A DNA stretch of 64,000 bases from Baylisascaris procyonis (GCA_037389465.1 JAZARR010000080.1:186001-250000), one strand, 5' to 3'; positions 1 to 10,519 are shown, numbered from the stretch's first letter. Notes: generated by a model not told the origin, from the letters alone. Made by a program: numbers and translations.

Positions 1-119
1 TTTCACTGGATGTACCTTTTATGGTTGCATATGTTGCATGTTTTATTGCCTCGTCGAGTGCACGGGTGAAAATGTCCACCAAATGTATTGCATGTTGGGA
101 TGTCTTCACGGGCGGTTGA
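1..119 (+). pseudogene. Exon relic of unknown gene, block A copy 1 (cut by window edge)
   Basis: The open frame runs to TGA at 117-119 and includes the peptide FMVAYVACFIASSSARVK followed by a C-x2-C pair (CIACW). The complete copies at 36621 and 50167 show a TTTGATTCAG-type acceptor immediately upstream, so this looks like an internal or terminal exon of about 45 codons. I do not recognise the protein family. Identity between copies is too high to test for selection. Confidence 0.35.
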
Positions 120-838
120 TATATTATCGTCCCCGTTGCCGAACCCCCCCCCCCCCACCCGCCCTGTTTGCCGATATGCCTCTGTTGCATTTGTACGTAG
201 ATGCGTTAGAATAGGCTCGAAAGGTTGCTGTGTCGAAGGAAGCGAATTATTTGTTGATGATCTATTAGACGTATAGGTGATGGTGGAGCAGATCTTAAGC
301 ATCGGTCAGGTCGGCTTGGCTGATTCTCGATTAGAAAGCGCAGTTTATTTGTATGTATGCAAAGCTGTTATTGCATCATATTGCCTTATAGATTTTGGAA
401 GTGATTCGTGATGTTTACTCCTTAATCGAAGTGGGCAACATATATGTTTAAGTGGGTTCGAATCACGGTCACGACCCGGATTCGGACCGCATTTGATCTA
501 AACTCTTCTAAGGCGCTTAAATTTGGCAAGTGCAACTTCATTTTGTAGTTACAACAACTACGGAATGCGCGCATTGAGGTGAAGTGCTTATAAGGCAATA
601 GTTTTTTCTTTGATTTTGCAGATCTAGCATAGTCTTTTGGTAAGTAGAGATTGGTGAGGTTTCGACGAATGCTGTTAGCGTTTCACCATTTGTGATCGAT
701 CGGTTTTTGCTCTCTGTTATTAAATTAACAGAAATTCGTACATGCTGCTGTCACTTTTGTTTTCGAGAACAGGAAGGTAACCTGAGGTTCGTTAAACGGG
801 ACTTACGCTTTCCCGCGAAAGTTGGGGGGGGGGTAGAC

Positions 839-985
839 ATGGAGGGGCAAAATTTTTCTGAATATTTTAAAAGGGAATACCCTTTCGTCTATCGTGCTAA
901 GACGAATGTCACTAAAATCAGAGAAGACGGACGGGACGAAAAACGGAGAAATAAGCAGTTTAAAATTGCTACTCTGTGCTGGTAA
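839..985 (+). CDS. Short 48-residue ORF, basic, unknown function (block A copy 1)
   Basis: ATG at 839 to TAA at 983 encodes 48 residues: MEGQNFSEYFKREYPF, then a lysine/arginine-rich stretch ending KFK-like and LCW. It is present at the same length in all four A copies. Against the diverged 28.9 kb copy I count 4 base changes in 147 (one silent, three missense), whereas the next 85 bases differ at about a dozen positions. This is weak evidence of constraint, either on the peptide or on the DNA. The opposite strand is also open here, and a hairpin (AAAGGG..CCCTTT) lies within it. No family recognised. Confidence 0.3.
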   Translation: MEGQNFSEYFKREYPFVYRAKTNVTKIREDGRDEKRRNKQFKIATLCW

Positions 986-1165
986 ATGTGCCTTATCACT
1001 TAGAATAAAATTGGTCATGAATTCCCGAAAGTTTTGGGGAAGAAAGGTCATTTCACAAAAATCTTGTAAGAAAATCTTTTGAGAGGGGGTATTTCTGTGC
1101 CGACGAGCACGAGAGGGCAGAGTTGACTCAAAGAGGACGGGGTTAGCCCCTGTGGAATGGCCTCT

Positions 1166-1335
1166 ACTTGAGCATCATTGAACGCGGACGCTTGTTCGCG
1201 TGAAAGTGACCGCAACGCACATTACCGTAATGTTGACCATGACGTAGAACGTCATGTTAGCATCAAAGTAATGGGTGGCAATAGGCACGCATATATAAGC
1301 AGTGCTTTTTGCAGTAGCGTTGACTGTTATTCGTG
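1166..1335 (+). promoter_or_regulatory. Promoter-like element with two palindromes and TATA box (copy 1)
   Basis: The palindrome ACATTACCGTAATGT (1219-1233) is followed by TGACGTAGAACGTCA (1240-1254), centres 21 bp apart, i.e. two helical turns. TATATAA lies at 1292-1298 inside GCATATATAAGCAGTGC. The second palindrome contains TGACGT half-sites like those bound by bZIP factors (CRE type). A start of transcription would be expected near 1320-1330. The element recurs at 7036-7195, 29485-29655, 37804-37975 and 51347-51512. Confidence 0.45.
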
Positions 1336-2713
1336 TTGGGGTTGGGTGCGTTGGGGCCGAGGGGTGTTGTGGTGCACTGATCATTGAGAAGAGTGTGAAG
1401 TAGTTTTGTGGTGCGCGGTTCCTACTGTTTGCCGTGCTGTTGTTGCGCCGTTTGATGTGCAGATGTGTGATGTAGCTTATATCTAGCCTACACCCATAGG
1501 TACTGAGATTTTTAGTGTATGTTTTCAACAGACGTTTTTTTGAAGGTTGGTATATGCGTGAAGAGAACACGATTCCGTATTCGGAATCTTAGGCTCCTTT
1601 TACCTAACACGGCTCCTCCTTCCTAATCTATGATTGCTTTTTAAAACAGATTTATCTGCCCATCGGTAGATAGAGCCAATTGTTTGAGTTTATTAAGTTG
1701 TGATTGGTCGGGCTAGTGAGCCTTTAACAACCATCGGGTGCAATTAAAAAAGGAATTATATTCTTGTTCGATAATTATTTGCTTATTGTTATTGGTTGGT
1801 CTTGTTATGGTATTTTCAGTAATAATCACATCCTCAGCGGGGTTCCACGTTTTGCCGATGGGAACTAAGCGTAGACTCCATAAGAGTGGTTGAGGTCCGT
1901 GCTAGCTTTTGGTATACATGCATGTAGACTTTTTCTGCAGCTGTGGTGAAGTTTTCTTCCAATGCCACAGGTCGTATGCTAGTGGCACAAAGGACTTCAA
2001 GGTCTTCTGATGGCACGCATGGGGGGTTTATTAGTCGCGGAGAGTAGGCGGTGCAAATTACATTTCATAGGGTATTATTCAAATGGAATTTGTATGAGTA
2101 TGTGTTTCTTGGTTGATTTTTTCTATTATAATTGCATTGAGCGCTGGAAAGTGCTTTAATTTGGTTCTCTTTGATTGTTTCTTTTTTTGAAATTTAGAAA
2201 CGATTGCCGCATTCCTCCGATTGTCTTTTTTATTCAGCTCATGTCAAGAACGAGCAGTCTTCTTATGGGCAGTAGGGATGTGATTCAGTTTGCATGTTCG
2301 TTCGAGTGGGCTTTACTTCATAGTTTAGAGTAGCATTGCAAGGATATAGTGAAAAGGGACAAAAAACAAAAGGTATATTTCTTTCTATCATTTCGCAAAT
2401 TTATGCAGAAACAAGAATATTTCAAAGACTGAGTAAAGTTTCGTGGCTATCTCCTTGACGATACATCCGATATTGGGGTTCACTATTTGTCGATCGGTCT
2501 GTCACTGCCCATGCCGCGACTGCCTTTGTGTTTATTCTTGCGTCTGTGTCCCTCTTTGCTTCAAAAATGTTGTCATCGCAGTGCCCTATGGTGACATAAC
2601 GAGGTTGACATGTGGCAGGTATCGCAATATTACGAACTGTGCAATCTGTGTGTTTACTTTGCAATGAATTATTACTAATTACAACTTTTGGACTACTTTT
2701 TTCGTCCTTGCAG

Positions 2714-2780
2714 GATGGTTTCTTGGGATGATAGCATCTCAGAATTTGGCCAGGAAGGTTTTGTGGGTTGTGAGGGAAAG
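2714..2780 (+). pseudogene. Short exon, block A copy 1
   Basis: A TCCTTGCAG acceptor precedes an ATG-led open block of 22 codons (MVSWDDSISEFGQEGFVG..), ending at a GTGAAA donor. The same block is intact at 39353-39419. In the third copy (52875-52943) the donor GT is lost and an in-frame stop appears. Family unknown. The acidic and glycine-rich composition is protein-like but too short to assign. Confidence 0.35.
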
Positions 2781-3059
2781 GTGAAACGTTCCAGTATTAA
2801 TGCCAGCAATAGCTGGAACAGCTGAAACTATGCCGTACTCTTGATCATTAACAATTCTTTTTGTCTTTTTTCCTTTAATTTTTGAAAAGAATGCTCACTT
2901 TCTTTAGACTGCATCACTACAGCAGTTAATTTGTTCTGCCACTTTTATAGGGCCGGTCTCTTACTATGGGGACTCGAGTAAACTGTATTCGTGAACGCTA
3001 ACGCATATCTAGAGAGATGTATATTGGGCAAATAACGTGACTGCATTCTATTGTTTCAG

Positions 3060-3198
3060 TGTACGGTACCAGTATAACGACAAACGGATTTTAAGCGAGA
3101 GCGATTGAAAAGGCATGAAGCGTTTTATGACGGCTTCATTGCAATGGACGATGCCGTTGAAACGTCACTGCCAAGGAATGAGACAACTACCTCAGATG
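3060..3198 (+). pseudogene. Exon relic B1 of unknown gene, copy 1
   Basis: A TTGTTTCAG acceptor opens a 139-base block ending at a perfect GTGAGTG donor. The best frame reads LKRHEAFYDGFIAMDDAVE and continues to the donor, but a TAA lies upstream in the same frame. The partner at 53314-53453 has different frameshifts, so both copies look decayed. Confidence 0.35.
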
Positions 3199-3390
3199 GT
3201 GAGTGCATTCACAATAGCACTTCAGCTAGATACGTTTCATATTTCATCTGTTTTATTAGCAGTCCTCTTATGGTGGGAGACTTGACTTCATCTCATAGGA
3301 GTTATCCGTTGATTGCGTACGTGGTCCATAGTCCAACAGACGATTGGTCTCTAGTTCATGGGAGTTAGTCCAAATTTTTGAGTCCAACAG

Positions 3391-3585
3391 AAGTTACTCA
3401 TCAAAGAAGAATCCGTTATTATGGACCCAGTTGCTCCTGATTTTGACTCCCACAATGCCACCGTGCTGTCATCGCACACTAACAGCACTCTAGGTGCTGT
3501 GCAGTCAGAGAAGGCGATTCGGGTGAATAAGTCCTTTTGTTTAGAGCTGTCCACCACATTTCGGTTGCATAATATAACGGTTTAG
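3391..3585 (+). CDS. Possible terminal exon B2, 64 codons, unknown family, copy 1
   Basis: After a CCAACAG acceptor the frame stays open for 64 codons to TAG at 3583. It contains VIMDPVAPDF, two N-glycosylation-type sites (NATV, NSTL) and FCLELST. The partner at 53595-53789 keeps exactly the same length despite about eight amino-acid changes and no frameshift. Preserved reading frame in diverged copies is the strongest sign of coding here. I cannot name the family. Confidence 0.4.
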   Translation, partial: KLLIKEESVIMDPVAPDFDSHNATVLSSHTNSTLGAVQSEKAIRVNKSFCLELSTTFRLHNITV

Positions 3586-3868
3586 TCACTCTTTGTAACA
3601 GTTTAATGAGCTCGTTTGACCCTTATTTCGTCAATGTCGCCGTCCTCCCACCTAGCTAAACCTTTTATTATGGCTGTAATGCGTCATATGAATAATAATA
3701 TAGATGAGTTGAAGGCTTAATAAGTTTACGAGTTGAAAGGTTAATGATTATTTGAGGGGCAAAGTTAACCTATTATAAAAAACATTTATAGCTATCAACA
3801 TATGAATGTATTTTATTAAGAATAGATATTACTCTTACCTCATATAGATAGAGTGATGTTGATTTTAG

Positions 3869-3940
3869 ATGCCGAACTGAGATATATCGAGTGCGCAACG
3901 CATACTTGGTGGTGGCAATGAAAACGACAATTTTGAGGAG
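3869..3940 (+). CDS. Possible internal exon B3, 72 bases, unknown family, copy 1
   Basis: The block has a GATTTTAG acceptor and a GTAAGG donor. One frame is open across the whole exon and reads CRTEIYRVRNAYLVVAMK. The partner at 54082-54153 is the same length and also open (CRTEVYRICNTYLVVATK). It lies downstream of B2, which ends in a stop, so the two need not belong to one transcript. Confidence 0.35.
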
Positions 3941-5663
3941 GTAAGGATTCGTTTATTGCTCATTACTGTTGCAGTCAAGGAGGTTGTTGGTAGGGGATGA
4001 TTTTAGGATTTATGTCTCTCAGTTAAGGTTCCCCTTCTTTTGTATCCATTTTTGCAAGGTTACATTTGCGAGGCGCATCCTAGCAACGTCCCATCTCTGA
4101 GTTATATGTGTCTTTCTGTCTTTACGCTATTTTTCGTCTGCAAGCATTTGAATTTGAATTTTCTAAACTTCATGTACCTGGTCACACCTGACTGTATAGT
4201 TTCCTAAATTGCCTAATCACTTAAATCAAATACCTAATTAAAACTATTATGTCAGCTTTGAAAGAAGTTATAGATTCTTAACGGTGCTGTAAAGCTTGTG
4301 TACATTTTGCAAGTTATCGATTCGCATTTTGCACTAGAAAATTTGCACAATATGACTCTTTTTAAAAATATTCATACATCATTACGCGCGTTTCATTATT
4401 TGTTGGTTTAAAATATTTAAAAACATTCGAAATATGCAATTATTTAACTTGTTGATTTCATCAGTTGAATTGCAAGGACACGTATCGTCCCTGCCTGTCT
4501 CAAATGGGTTTTCACTTGTTGCGTTTTCATAAATTTTTATTACAAGTTTTCGTAATACGATTGTCGTGTTAGTGATTTTTCTGATCACTCCTCTCATTCG
4601 TGGAATTTAAATTGTTAATGAGAGAGAATGAGAGCATCACTTTCGTATCTTTTATAATTGTTTAGTCGTGAAGCGAGAATAACTCTTCGTTCATTTTCTT
4701 CTGCTCAATTTTCATAATGCTTTATGGGTGGCTACCTTTGACCAAAATTTGTGAGTCATTATTTTTGGAATAAGTTCGTTGATGTTTCTGCTTCGAAACT
4801 GCATTGAATATTTCTGACTAGATTTTGTAATTACACTGTTTCTAAGGTCACGGCTTTTTTTTCTGTGGCCGATGTTTGTGGGTTAGTGGTTGATAGGATG
4901 TTAGAAATCATTTTTTTTTTTTTTATGCAGTCAGGATGGGATGTTAACAGAGACTGTTAGAAATGTTTGTTATACTGTGGTGGCCTACATATTTAAAGAT
5001 TTTGAAATCTTTTTCCACAAAACGGCTTTCTATGTCTTCTATGAATTGATGTAAATTTAGAGTGCATCATCGAAACTTGTACGCATCTATGCGACATACT
5101 GATGGCTTTTTTGCATATGTTTGGATGGACGCTTACAAAAATGCATGCATAACTAGGCATTATTTTATATCGTTTTACATATTGCCGCTTTCTCTGATAG
5201 GCGAAATTACAAAAAGCACATAATGGTGCAATCGGCCAGATGTGTTTTCTCACTTATTAACTTTTAATATAGGTATAGCGTCGTAGTTTCAAAAATTTTC
5301 AGCATTGAAATTTTCCCACTCCCTGCTAAATGATTTCTGTTGTTGTTGCATTTTATTGCTTTCTTTGGGGAGGGGAGGAGGGTAGCAGAAGGTGACCGGA
5401 GGGAGGCGGAGGGAGGATGTGTCCTTTGATTTTCACAACTTTAGAAATTCCATGCAAAAGCTATGAAATTGGTACGCATCAGTCCACGGGCAAATGTACC
5501 CCTTTCCAATCCCCTTCATTAAATTTGGTATGGACAGTCGGCCCCTTCAGTCTTTCATTGTTGAGTTTTTGCTGTATTTTATTCACAAGTAACGTTTATT
5601 GCGTAAATGTTGTGCTTATTAATTCATTGACGCATTGCTTGATATGATTTTGTTTTGTTCCAG

Positions 5664-5851
5664 CACTCATTTCCAGTCCGATCCAGAGTAGAATTTCGGC
5701 GGTAAGGCTCGATTGGCATATGCAGGCAGAGTTCATTGTCACCGAACATATTGACGAGACGATGATGGGCAACTATAAGGTGACTGTACTGGTGCAGTGG
5801 GATAGAAACGGCAAGGCTGACGTCAGTTCGGATGTTGTTTTCCGACCTAAA
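5664..5851 (+). CDS. Possible internal exon C1, unknown family, copy 1
   Basis: A TTTTGTTCCAG acceptor and a GTAAGC donor bound 188 bases that stay open in one frame for 62 codons. The peptide includes RLDWHMQAEFIVTEHIDETM and then KVTVLVQWDRNGKADV, an alternating hydrophobic pattern suggesting beta strands. The partner at 26794-26973 has lost bases and carries a stop and frameshift at the GNYKV position. This copy is therefore the better preserved one. No family recognised. Confidence 0.4.
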
Positions 5852-6497
5852 GTAAGCATTTTATTCATTTCATTTTTAAATTTGTTTTTGGAAAGGAACA
5901 GCAAATTGAGTTCACAAAACAGTTGTTTCATAGGAGGTTCATAAAACGACATCCTATATGGGGTCTCACGTATATCGAAGACAGCGACGTATTTTTTGGC
6001 AGCAATCTAGCAATGGCATCTTGCAGTTTTGCAGCTGAGATGTAGTAGGGCGTTGTCATCATTTTATCAACACTTCAATGAGGATGCATTTCGATAAATT
6101 TCAATATACGCTCAAATTTATTCCTAAATTTGATGTAATGCTTCTAAGTTGTAACATGTTTCATAATATTTGATTTGGACTGTCGCATCGTGCCTAGGCG
6201 ACAGTACAGTGGTAAAGCTTTAGAAGAATAGGCAGGATCTTATTTTTTATTGCTGCTATAGATTGATCGAGATGTGATTCGTGATCGAATTGCGATTTTA
6301 CTATTCCAATTTTGCTGTTGCTTTTGTAATATAAATCGAGCCAGCTATTATATAGACAATTAGAATCGAAAGACTGATTCAATGCTTGTGCGCAGGGAAA
6401 AAGGGACACTGCAGAGTTGAAGAGCCGTTTGGTTTTTTCTAAGAATATAGATACTCATCTATATGATTCTCTTGACTTTTCTTGCGATGGTTTTCAG

Positions 6498-6675
6498 ATT
6501 CTGCGTTCCTACGAAAGCATTGTCATAGAAATATATCTAATGCGGAAACGAAGGGGACGAATTGGAAGTGCACAGTAGCACCGAGCATGCGGACGGCGAT
6601 GGGCAAGCACTGATGAACAGTGCTCGCTCTATGCGAGCAAGTCACTGCAGGCACCTCCGAACTCATCTCGCTGAG
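6498..6675 (+). pseudogene. Exon relic C2, copy 1
   Basis: It runs from a GGTTTTCAG acceptor to a GTTCG donor. From 6541 to the donor one frame is open for 45 codons (GNEGDELEVHSSTEHADGDG, then basic residues). The same frame is open in the partner at 27673-27807 with about ten replacements. Upstream, between the acceptor and 6541, the frame has stops in both copies, so the exon start or the gene itself is damaged. Confidence 0.35.
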
Positions 6676-6812
6676 GTTCGTTTCCGCTTCTGCATTGCTT
6701 AAGGTTTTTTTCCAGTCGTTTCGATGGTTCACTCTATCGTCTTTGTTGTCATAACGACCCATTTATGTGTGGAAATGAAAATAACTGTGTGACCAAGGAG
6801 CGACTTCAGTTG

Positions 6813-7035
6813 ATATTAAGGAAAGGATGGTTCTGCCATAGTTTTTGGTATATTTCACGGTGATATTTTTTCGTTATTAAAAATTTAAGGGAAAGGGGAG
6901 GGGGGGAGAGAATGGCGTTTCTCAAGTCTTAGTGCTGTATTACTTTAAATGTTGGTTTGTCTGGCCACGAAAATTGCAATACGGTATCAAACGCAGATGC
7001 GGGAAGATACCCACTTGCCTAGTCGGCCATGCGAC
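6813..7035. other. No gene seen
   Basis: AT-rich spacer with a purine run (GGGAAAGGGGAGGGGGGGAG near 6890-6910) that could form a G-quadruplex. Nothing else is supported. Confidence 0.4.
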
Positions 7036-7195
7036 CTCTACTTGAGTATCACTGAGCGCACGCGTGAAAGTGACCGCAACGCACACTACCGTAATCTTGA
7101 CCACGACGTAGAACGTCATGTTGGCACTAGAATCATGGGTGGCAATAGGCACGCATATATAAGCAGTGCTTTTTGCAACGGCGCTCAGTGTTATT
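7036..7195 (+). promoter_or_regulatory. Promoter-like element, dispersed copy outside block A
   Basis: This is the same element as at 1166-1335, but the flanking sequence on both sides is unrelated to block A. The core is kept: GACGTAGAACGTCA and TATATAA (7156-7162) within GCATATATAAGCAGTGC. The first palindrome has two substitutions. Similarity starts near CCTCTACTTGAG and stops just after the TATA-proximal region, which delimits the element to about 160 bp. Confidence 0.45.
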
Positions 7196-7413
7196 CTCTT
7201 TTTGTAACTTTACATAAAAAGTCCTTTACGGAATCATTTGTATGCGTTTTCCGGTTTGCGCTTCAGTCCCTTCAATCTTAAATATTTTTTTCCGATTCCC
7301 ATGGAATTTTTAAAAACATTTTTTAATTTTCAGAAAAATTTTAAATGATTTTTTTTCAGTTCTAATATTCAAAAAAATATTTTACCGGTCAATGTAATCG
7401 AATTTATTTGCAG

Positions 7414-7644
7414 TTCAATATTGCATCATCCGATGGCAGCAATAGCAGCTCATGGTGGACTCGGCGATTATGCACAATTTGGAAGGAGACAGGAACCAAC
7501 GAAATGAAGTGTGGTGCTTCACGTCCACATACAAATGCAGCTGATGCATTGCGAATACGATAGAGACGGCTACATGGACGGCGGAACGTCGATCAATTGC
7601 TGCAGGAATATCGTAGCCAACGGGGACCTGCTCGTAACTCATAG
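7414..7644 (+). pseudogene. Exon relic, unknown gene
   Basis: It is bounded by a TTTGCAG acceptor and a GTTTGT donor. Its base composition is distinctly richer in G+C than its surroundings, as in coding sequence. Protein-like stretches occur in two frames (HPMAAIAAHGGLGDYAQF early, then NVDQLLQEYRSQRG late), implying at least one frameshift and internal stops. I recognise no family. Confidence 0.3.
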
Positions 7645-8005
7645 GTTTGTTCATATGTTGTAATTTATAATTTCATCTTCTTTTATATGATGATCGGTTT
7701 TTCGATTGCATAGGAGAATCAGAGGTAACTGTTAAGAAAGATTTTCTGATTCTGATTCCTCTACAAGTTCAAAAAATAGCAAGGGGTGGGACATAAATTC
7801 AAATAGTGGGGAAGGGGAAGGAAACATCACAAAGGCCAGATAGTTTTGATCCCGACGCGGAACCATTTTTTAAAGAAAACGGATGAGTAGTAAAATATTA
7901 GAGAGGATGGTACGTCCATAAGCCAGAGATCTGTAAATAATAGTGAAAGGTTTGGCACTTCTGAGTTTGCTCTGAACTCATGATCGGATTGCGAATCGTT
8001 CAACA

Positions 8006-8031
8006 TCATTTTGTATTCGAATACAAAATGA
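8006..8031. other. Perfect 26-nt palindrome
   Basis: The half-site TCATTTTGTATTC is followed immediately by its reverse complement with no spacer. It could be a cruciform or a dimeric protein site. Confidence 0.5.
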
Positions 8032-8250
8032 CCGTGTGACGTCGAGAAGGGATTTTTAGTTTTTTAAATGAGAGTCATAAGGTATCATTGCCTAGTTTAA
8101 GGTATCATTGCAATATCATTGCCTAATTTCATCTCTCTAATGCAAAAGCAGCGAGATGTATTTGTGCGATATTAGGTTTTGGATTATTTGTTCGCGGTGA
8201 CTCAAGTTTCATTTGTGAGTTTATTTGTTTGCCTCGATTGTGGTACGCAG

Positions 8251-8280
8251 ACGTCAAACAGCTCATTGAGATCGTCGACG
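8251..8280 (+). other. Possible micro-exon
   Basis: Thirty bases between a GGTACGCAG acceptor and a GTATGT donor read DVKQLIEIVD in an open frame. It is too short to judge alone and no copy elsewhere in the window allows comparison. Confidence 0.2.
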
Positions 8281-8281
8281 G

Positions 8282-9334
8282 TATGTCAGATCACAGCTGA
8301 AGCTCATTGTCACTCTAGTTTGACTCAGTCATGTACCACTAATTTCTTGCTTTATGCACTTTCACTGAATATTTTGTATGCCGTTACATGAGCTTAGTGC
8401 TGAATTCTTTTTATTGTTCATGAAATAGTTGGTGAGGTGAAGCTTCACTTTCGAGATCAACGAATCTTAGGCAATAAATCTTGTGGAGACAATTGTATTC
8501 TTCAAGCTTTATAAGCGATAAGTGTTACATCCAATTTGTTTATCTTTGTTATATATGTTTTTTCTCGGTTTTTCTGCCTCATATTTTGCAAGCTCGAGGT
8601 AATTACTTGAGTTATAAATATTTATTGCGTCGATTAAGACGGGAATGGGTACTTATCGTGGAGTTATCTTTTATCCTCTCAGGTTTGATAATGCTAGTCT
8701 TTCACTCCCCTCCTCTCCTCGTCTGCCTAATTTTTAAAGGTATTGTCGGATGATTTCTACGGTCTTCTCTTCTATTTTTCACTTTGAAAGGGTTGGGTAG
8801 TTGGGTATTACACTACTATTTTTTGAAGTTATTGCATAAAGTCGGGAAAAGTGGGGTAATAAATGAAGCCAAGGAAGAGAAATTAAGGTTGAGGGATAGA
8901 GCAGTTGAGAATTTTCCCGATTTTTTGTGGTACTGATGGAGAAAATGGAATTGCAAAGGGGAGGGAGGGCGGGCAAATGGGAAACTCGTTTATCGGTTAG
9001 GCAGTCACGAGTGTTGGCTATTTCGCATGATGACCTCTTGGCCATAATAGTGTGATGTTTACAAAACGGATTTTTGTGATCCGTCTGCGTTAGTCAGTAG
9101 CGTTGGTAAACAAAACTAATGCTCATGTTATGAGCACTTAACGCTTTTCTCCTCGTTGTTTTATGGATCCTCATTGTTCATTATATCACATAGCGAATGT
9201 ATTTTGTTCTATTCTTGTTTTTTATATAAATTAAATCATATAGATTAATTTTTATTGATTTTTTACTCTTTATGGAATCGCTTTCATTATATTCCTTTTT
9301 TTCGGATCATTTTTCTCATATATTTTGTTTTTAG
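8282..9334. other. No gene seen
   Basis: AT-rich sequence with short open frames on both strands. None has splice context or protein-like composition that I would defend. Confidence 0.4.
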
Positions 9335-9413
9335 TTGTCGCAGAAAGCTCCAGAACTTCTTCGAGGAAGGATGCAACGAATCTGGAGAAACAAAGACTAC
9401 AGCCGAGCACAAT
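9335..9413 (+). other. Possible internal exon
   Basis: Seventy-nine bases between TTTTTAG and a consensus GTAAGTG donor. All three frames are essentially open (for example LSQKAPELLRGRMQRIWRNK), so frame cannot be chosen. The strong donor and lower AT content than the neighbours support an exon or exon relic. Confidence 0.25.
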
Positions 9414-10519
9414 GTAAGTGCACATTTGTGATATTTTTAGTAGACACAACAAATTTTTTCTCCGTCTGACAACCAACTGTTTGCTTTTGCTTACTTTTTT
9501 CAACCCTCCACCCCTCATACCTCCGTTCGCCTTCAGCTAAAGATATCTTTCGGACTGTTTGACTTAAAACTGCTCGTGGAATTTTAACGAGTTGGTGCAG
9601 AAGTAACCATTCGTATTTTTTCATTCTTATCTGGTGTTTTTTAATTTCATCTTGCAAGTGAATGCATTTTCCCAATGAATTGGGAACTTGTGTTCATACC
9701 AATTATGTTCAATTATGCTGATGTATTTAAACGTTGTTAAAATCATTGGAAGAGATGGTATTTTATTCCAAGGGTGTAATATTCTTTTCTCTAGAACCGT
9801 TATGAATATGGCGTTGCTGGTTGGGGGAAGTGATGTTTGATGCAGTCGACGGCTGCTATGAGGAGCACTCACTACTTTTTAGTGATACGCGCTGCATTAT
9901 CATTCTTTCGTAGGTGAAGAAGAAACGCTAAAAAAGCAATCGAATATCCAAAAGAACGCTTCATAATCCCTATCTGCAGACAGCACTGATATTTATAGGC
10001 ACAAATGGGGTAAAGAGAAGGATTGGAGGAGCAAGAGTGAGGGGATTCCTCGATCAGCAATAAGTGTGGTATGGGAAAATCCATCTGTTTTGTCGGGATA
10101 GGTAGCACTAGCCTTACTAAAGAAAAAGGTTGGGGATGAGATGGCCGGCTTGCGAAGTGCGTAGCTAAAGAGAGTAGCTAGTTTGGGATTTGTTGAGAGG
10201 ATGGCTCAAGCACGTTGCAGTTGTTACTTAGGCTTATAAGTTTGGAGCAAATTTAGAATGAAGTAGGGCAAACAAATATTATATCAAAAATCGGCATTTG
10301 CGGTGACTTCTGTTAGACCCATCAAAAACTAGCAAAAAGGAATGTTTTCAGAGAAAATTTTTCTTCAAACGTCAATTATACATTTATTTTTCAATAAAAG
10401 GTGATTTAATAGGCAAGGTAGGGAGTTTCTTAGATGCAATAAAGGACAGGTATGGTTACTTCATATTAAATAACGGGTGATATTTGAGAAAATTTTGGAT
10501 GTGTAATTAGGCATTGTTT
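9414..10519. other. No gene seen
   Basis: Single-copy AT-rich sequence. I found no exon-like block with splice sites or RNA gene here. Confidence 0.4.

Larger units (their letters stand above)
1..2844. repeat. Segmental duplication block A, copy 1
   Basis: This block matches 36639-39483 almost base for base and 50185-52990 closely. A diverged partial copy covering its bases 577-2591 is at 28889-30906. It holds an exon relic at its left edge, a 48-codon open frame, a promoter-like element and a short spliced-looking exon. Homopolymer runs (C near 144-157, G near 823-833) differ in length between copies. The window opens inside this copy, so the true left end is not seen. I see no transposon ends, so I read it as a segmental duplication. 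Confidence 0.9.
2845..4987. repeat. Segmental duplication block B, copy 1
   Basis: Diverged from its partner at 52991-54960, which lacks about 225 bp (around 4065-4300 here) and carries an extra segment near 53118-53210. The copy relationship ends exactly where block C begins. It contains three exon-like blocks. The stretch 3941-4987 shows no gene that I can support. Confidence 0.85.
4988..6812. repeat. Segmental duplication block C, copy 1
   Basis: About 1.82 kb, partner at 26122-27942. The left edge starts at a small inverted repeat (AAAGATTT TG AAATCTTT). No terminal inverted repeats or target-site duplications are visible, so a DNA transposon is not supported. It carries two exon relics. 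A minus-strand open frame of 86 codons at its left end occurs in both copies but has no protein-like features. Confidence 0.85.

Noticed and set aside
1175..1570. Minus-strand 131-codon ORF spanning the promoter-like element, with copies in each block A
   Set aside because: Its core is the reverse complement of the palindromes and TATA region, composition is low-complexity Thr/Pro/Ser, and it is shorter in the diverged copy (29494-29811).
1660..1700. Spliced-leader-like string near CAATTGTTTGAG
   Set aside because: It lacks the nematode SL1 core and the following donor and Sm site.
4993..5253. Minus-strand 86-codon ORF in both C copies
   Set aside because: Composition is not protein-like, no splice context, and the two copies are too similar for frame retention to be informative.
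4988..6812. Block C as a DNA transposon
   Set aside because: No terminal inverted repeats, target duplication or transposase. The small palindrome at its left edge has no counterpart on the right.
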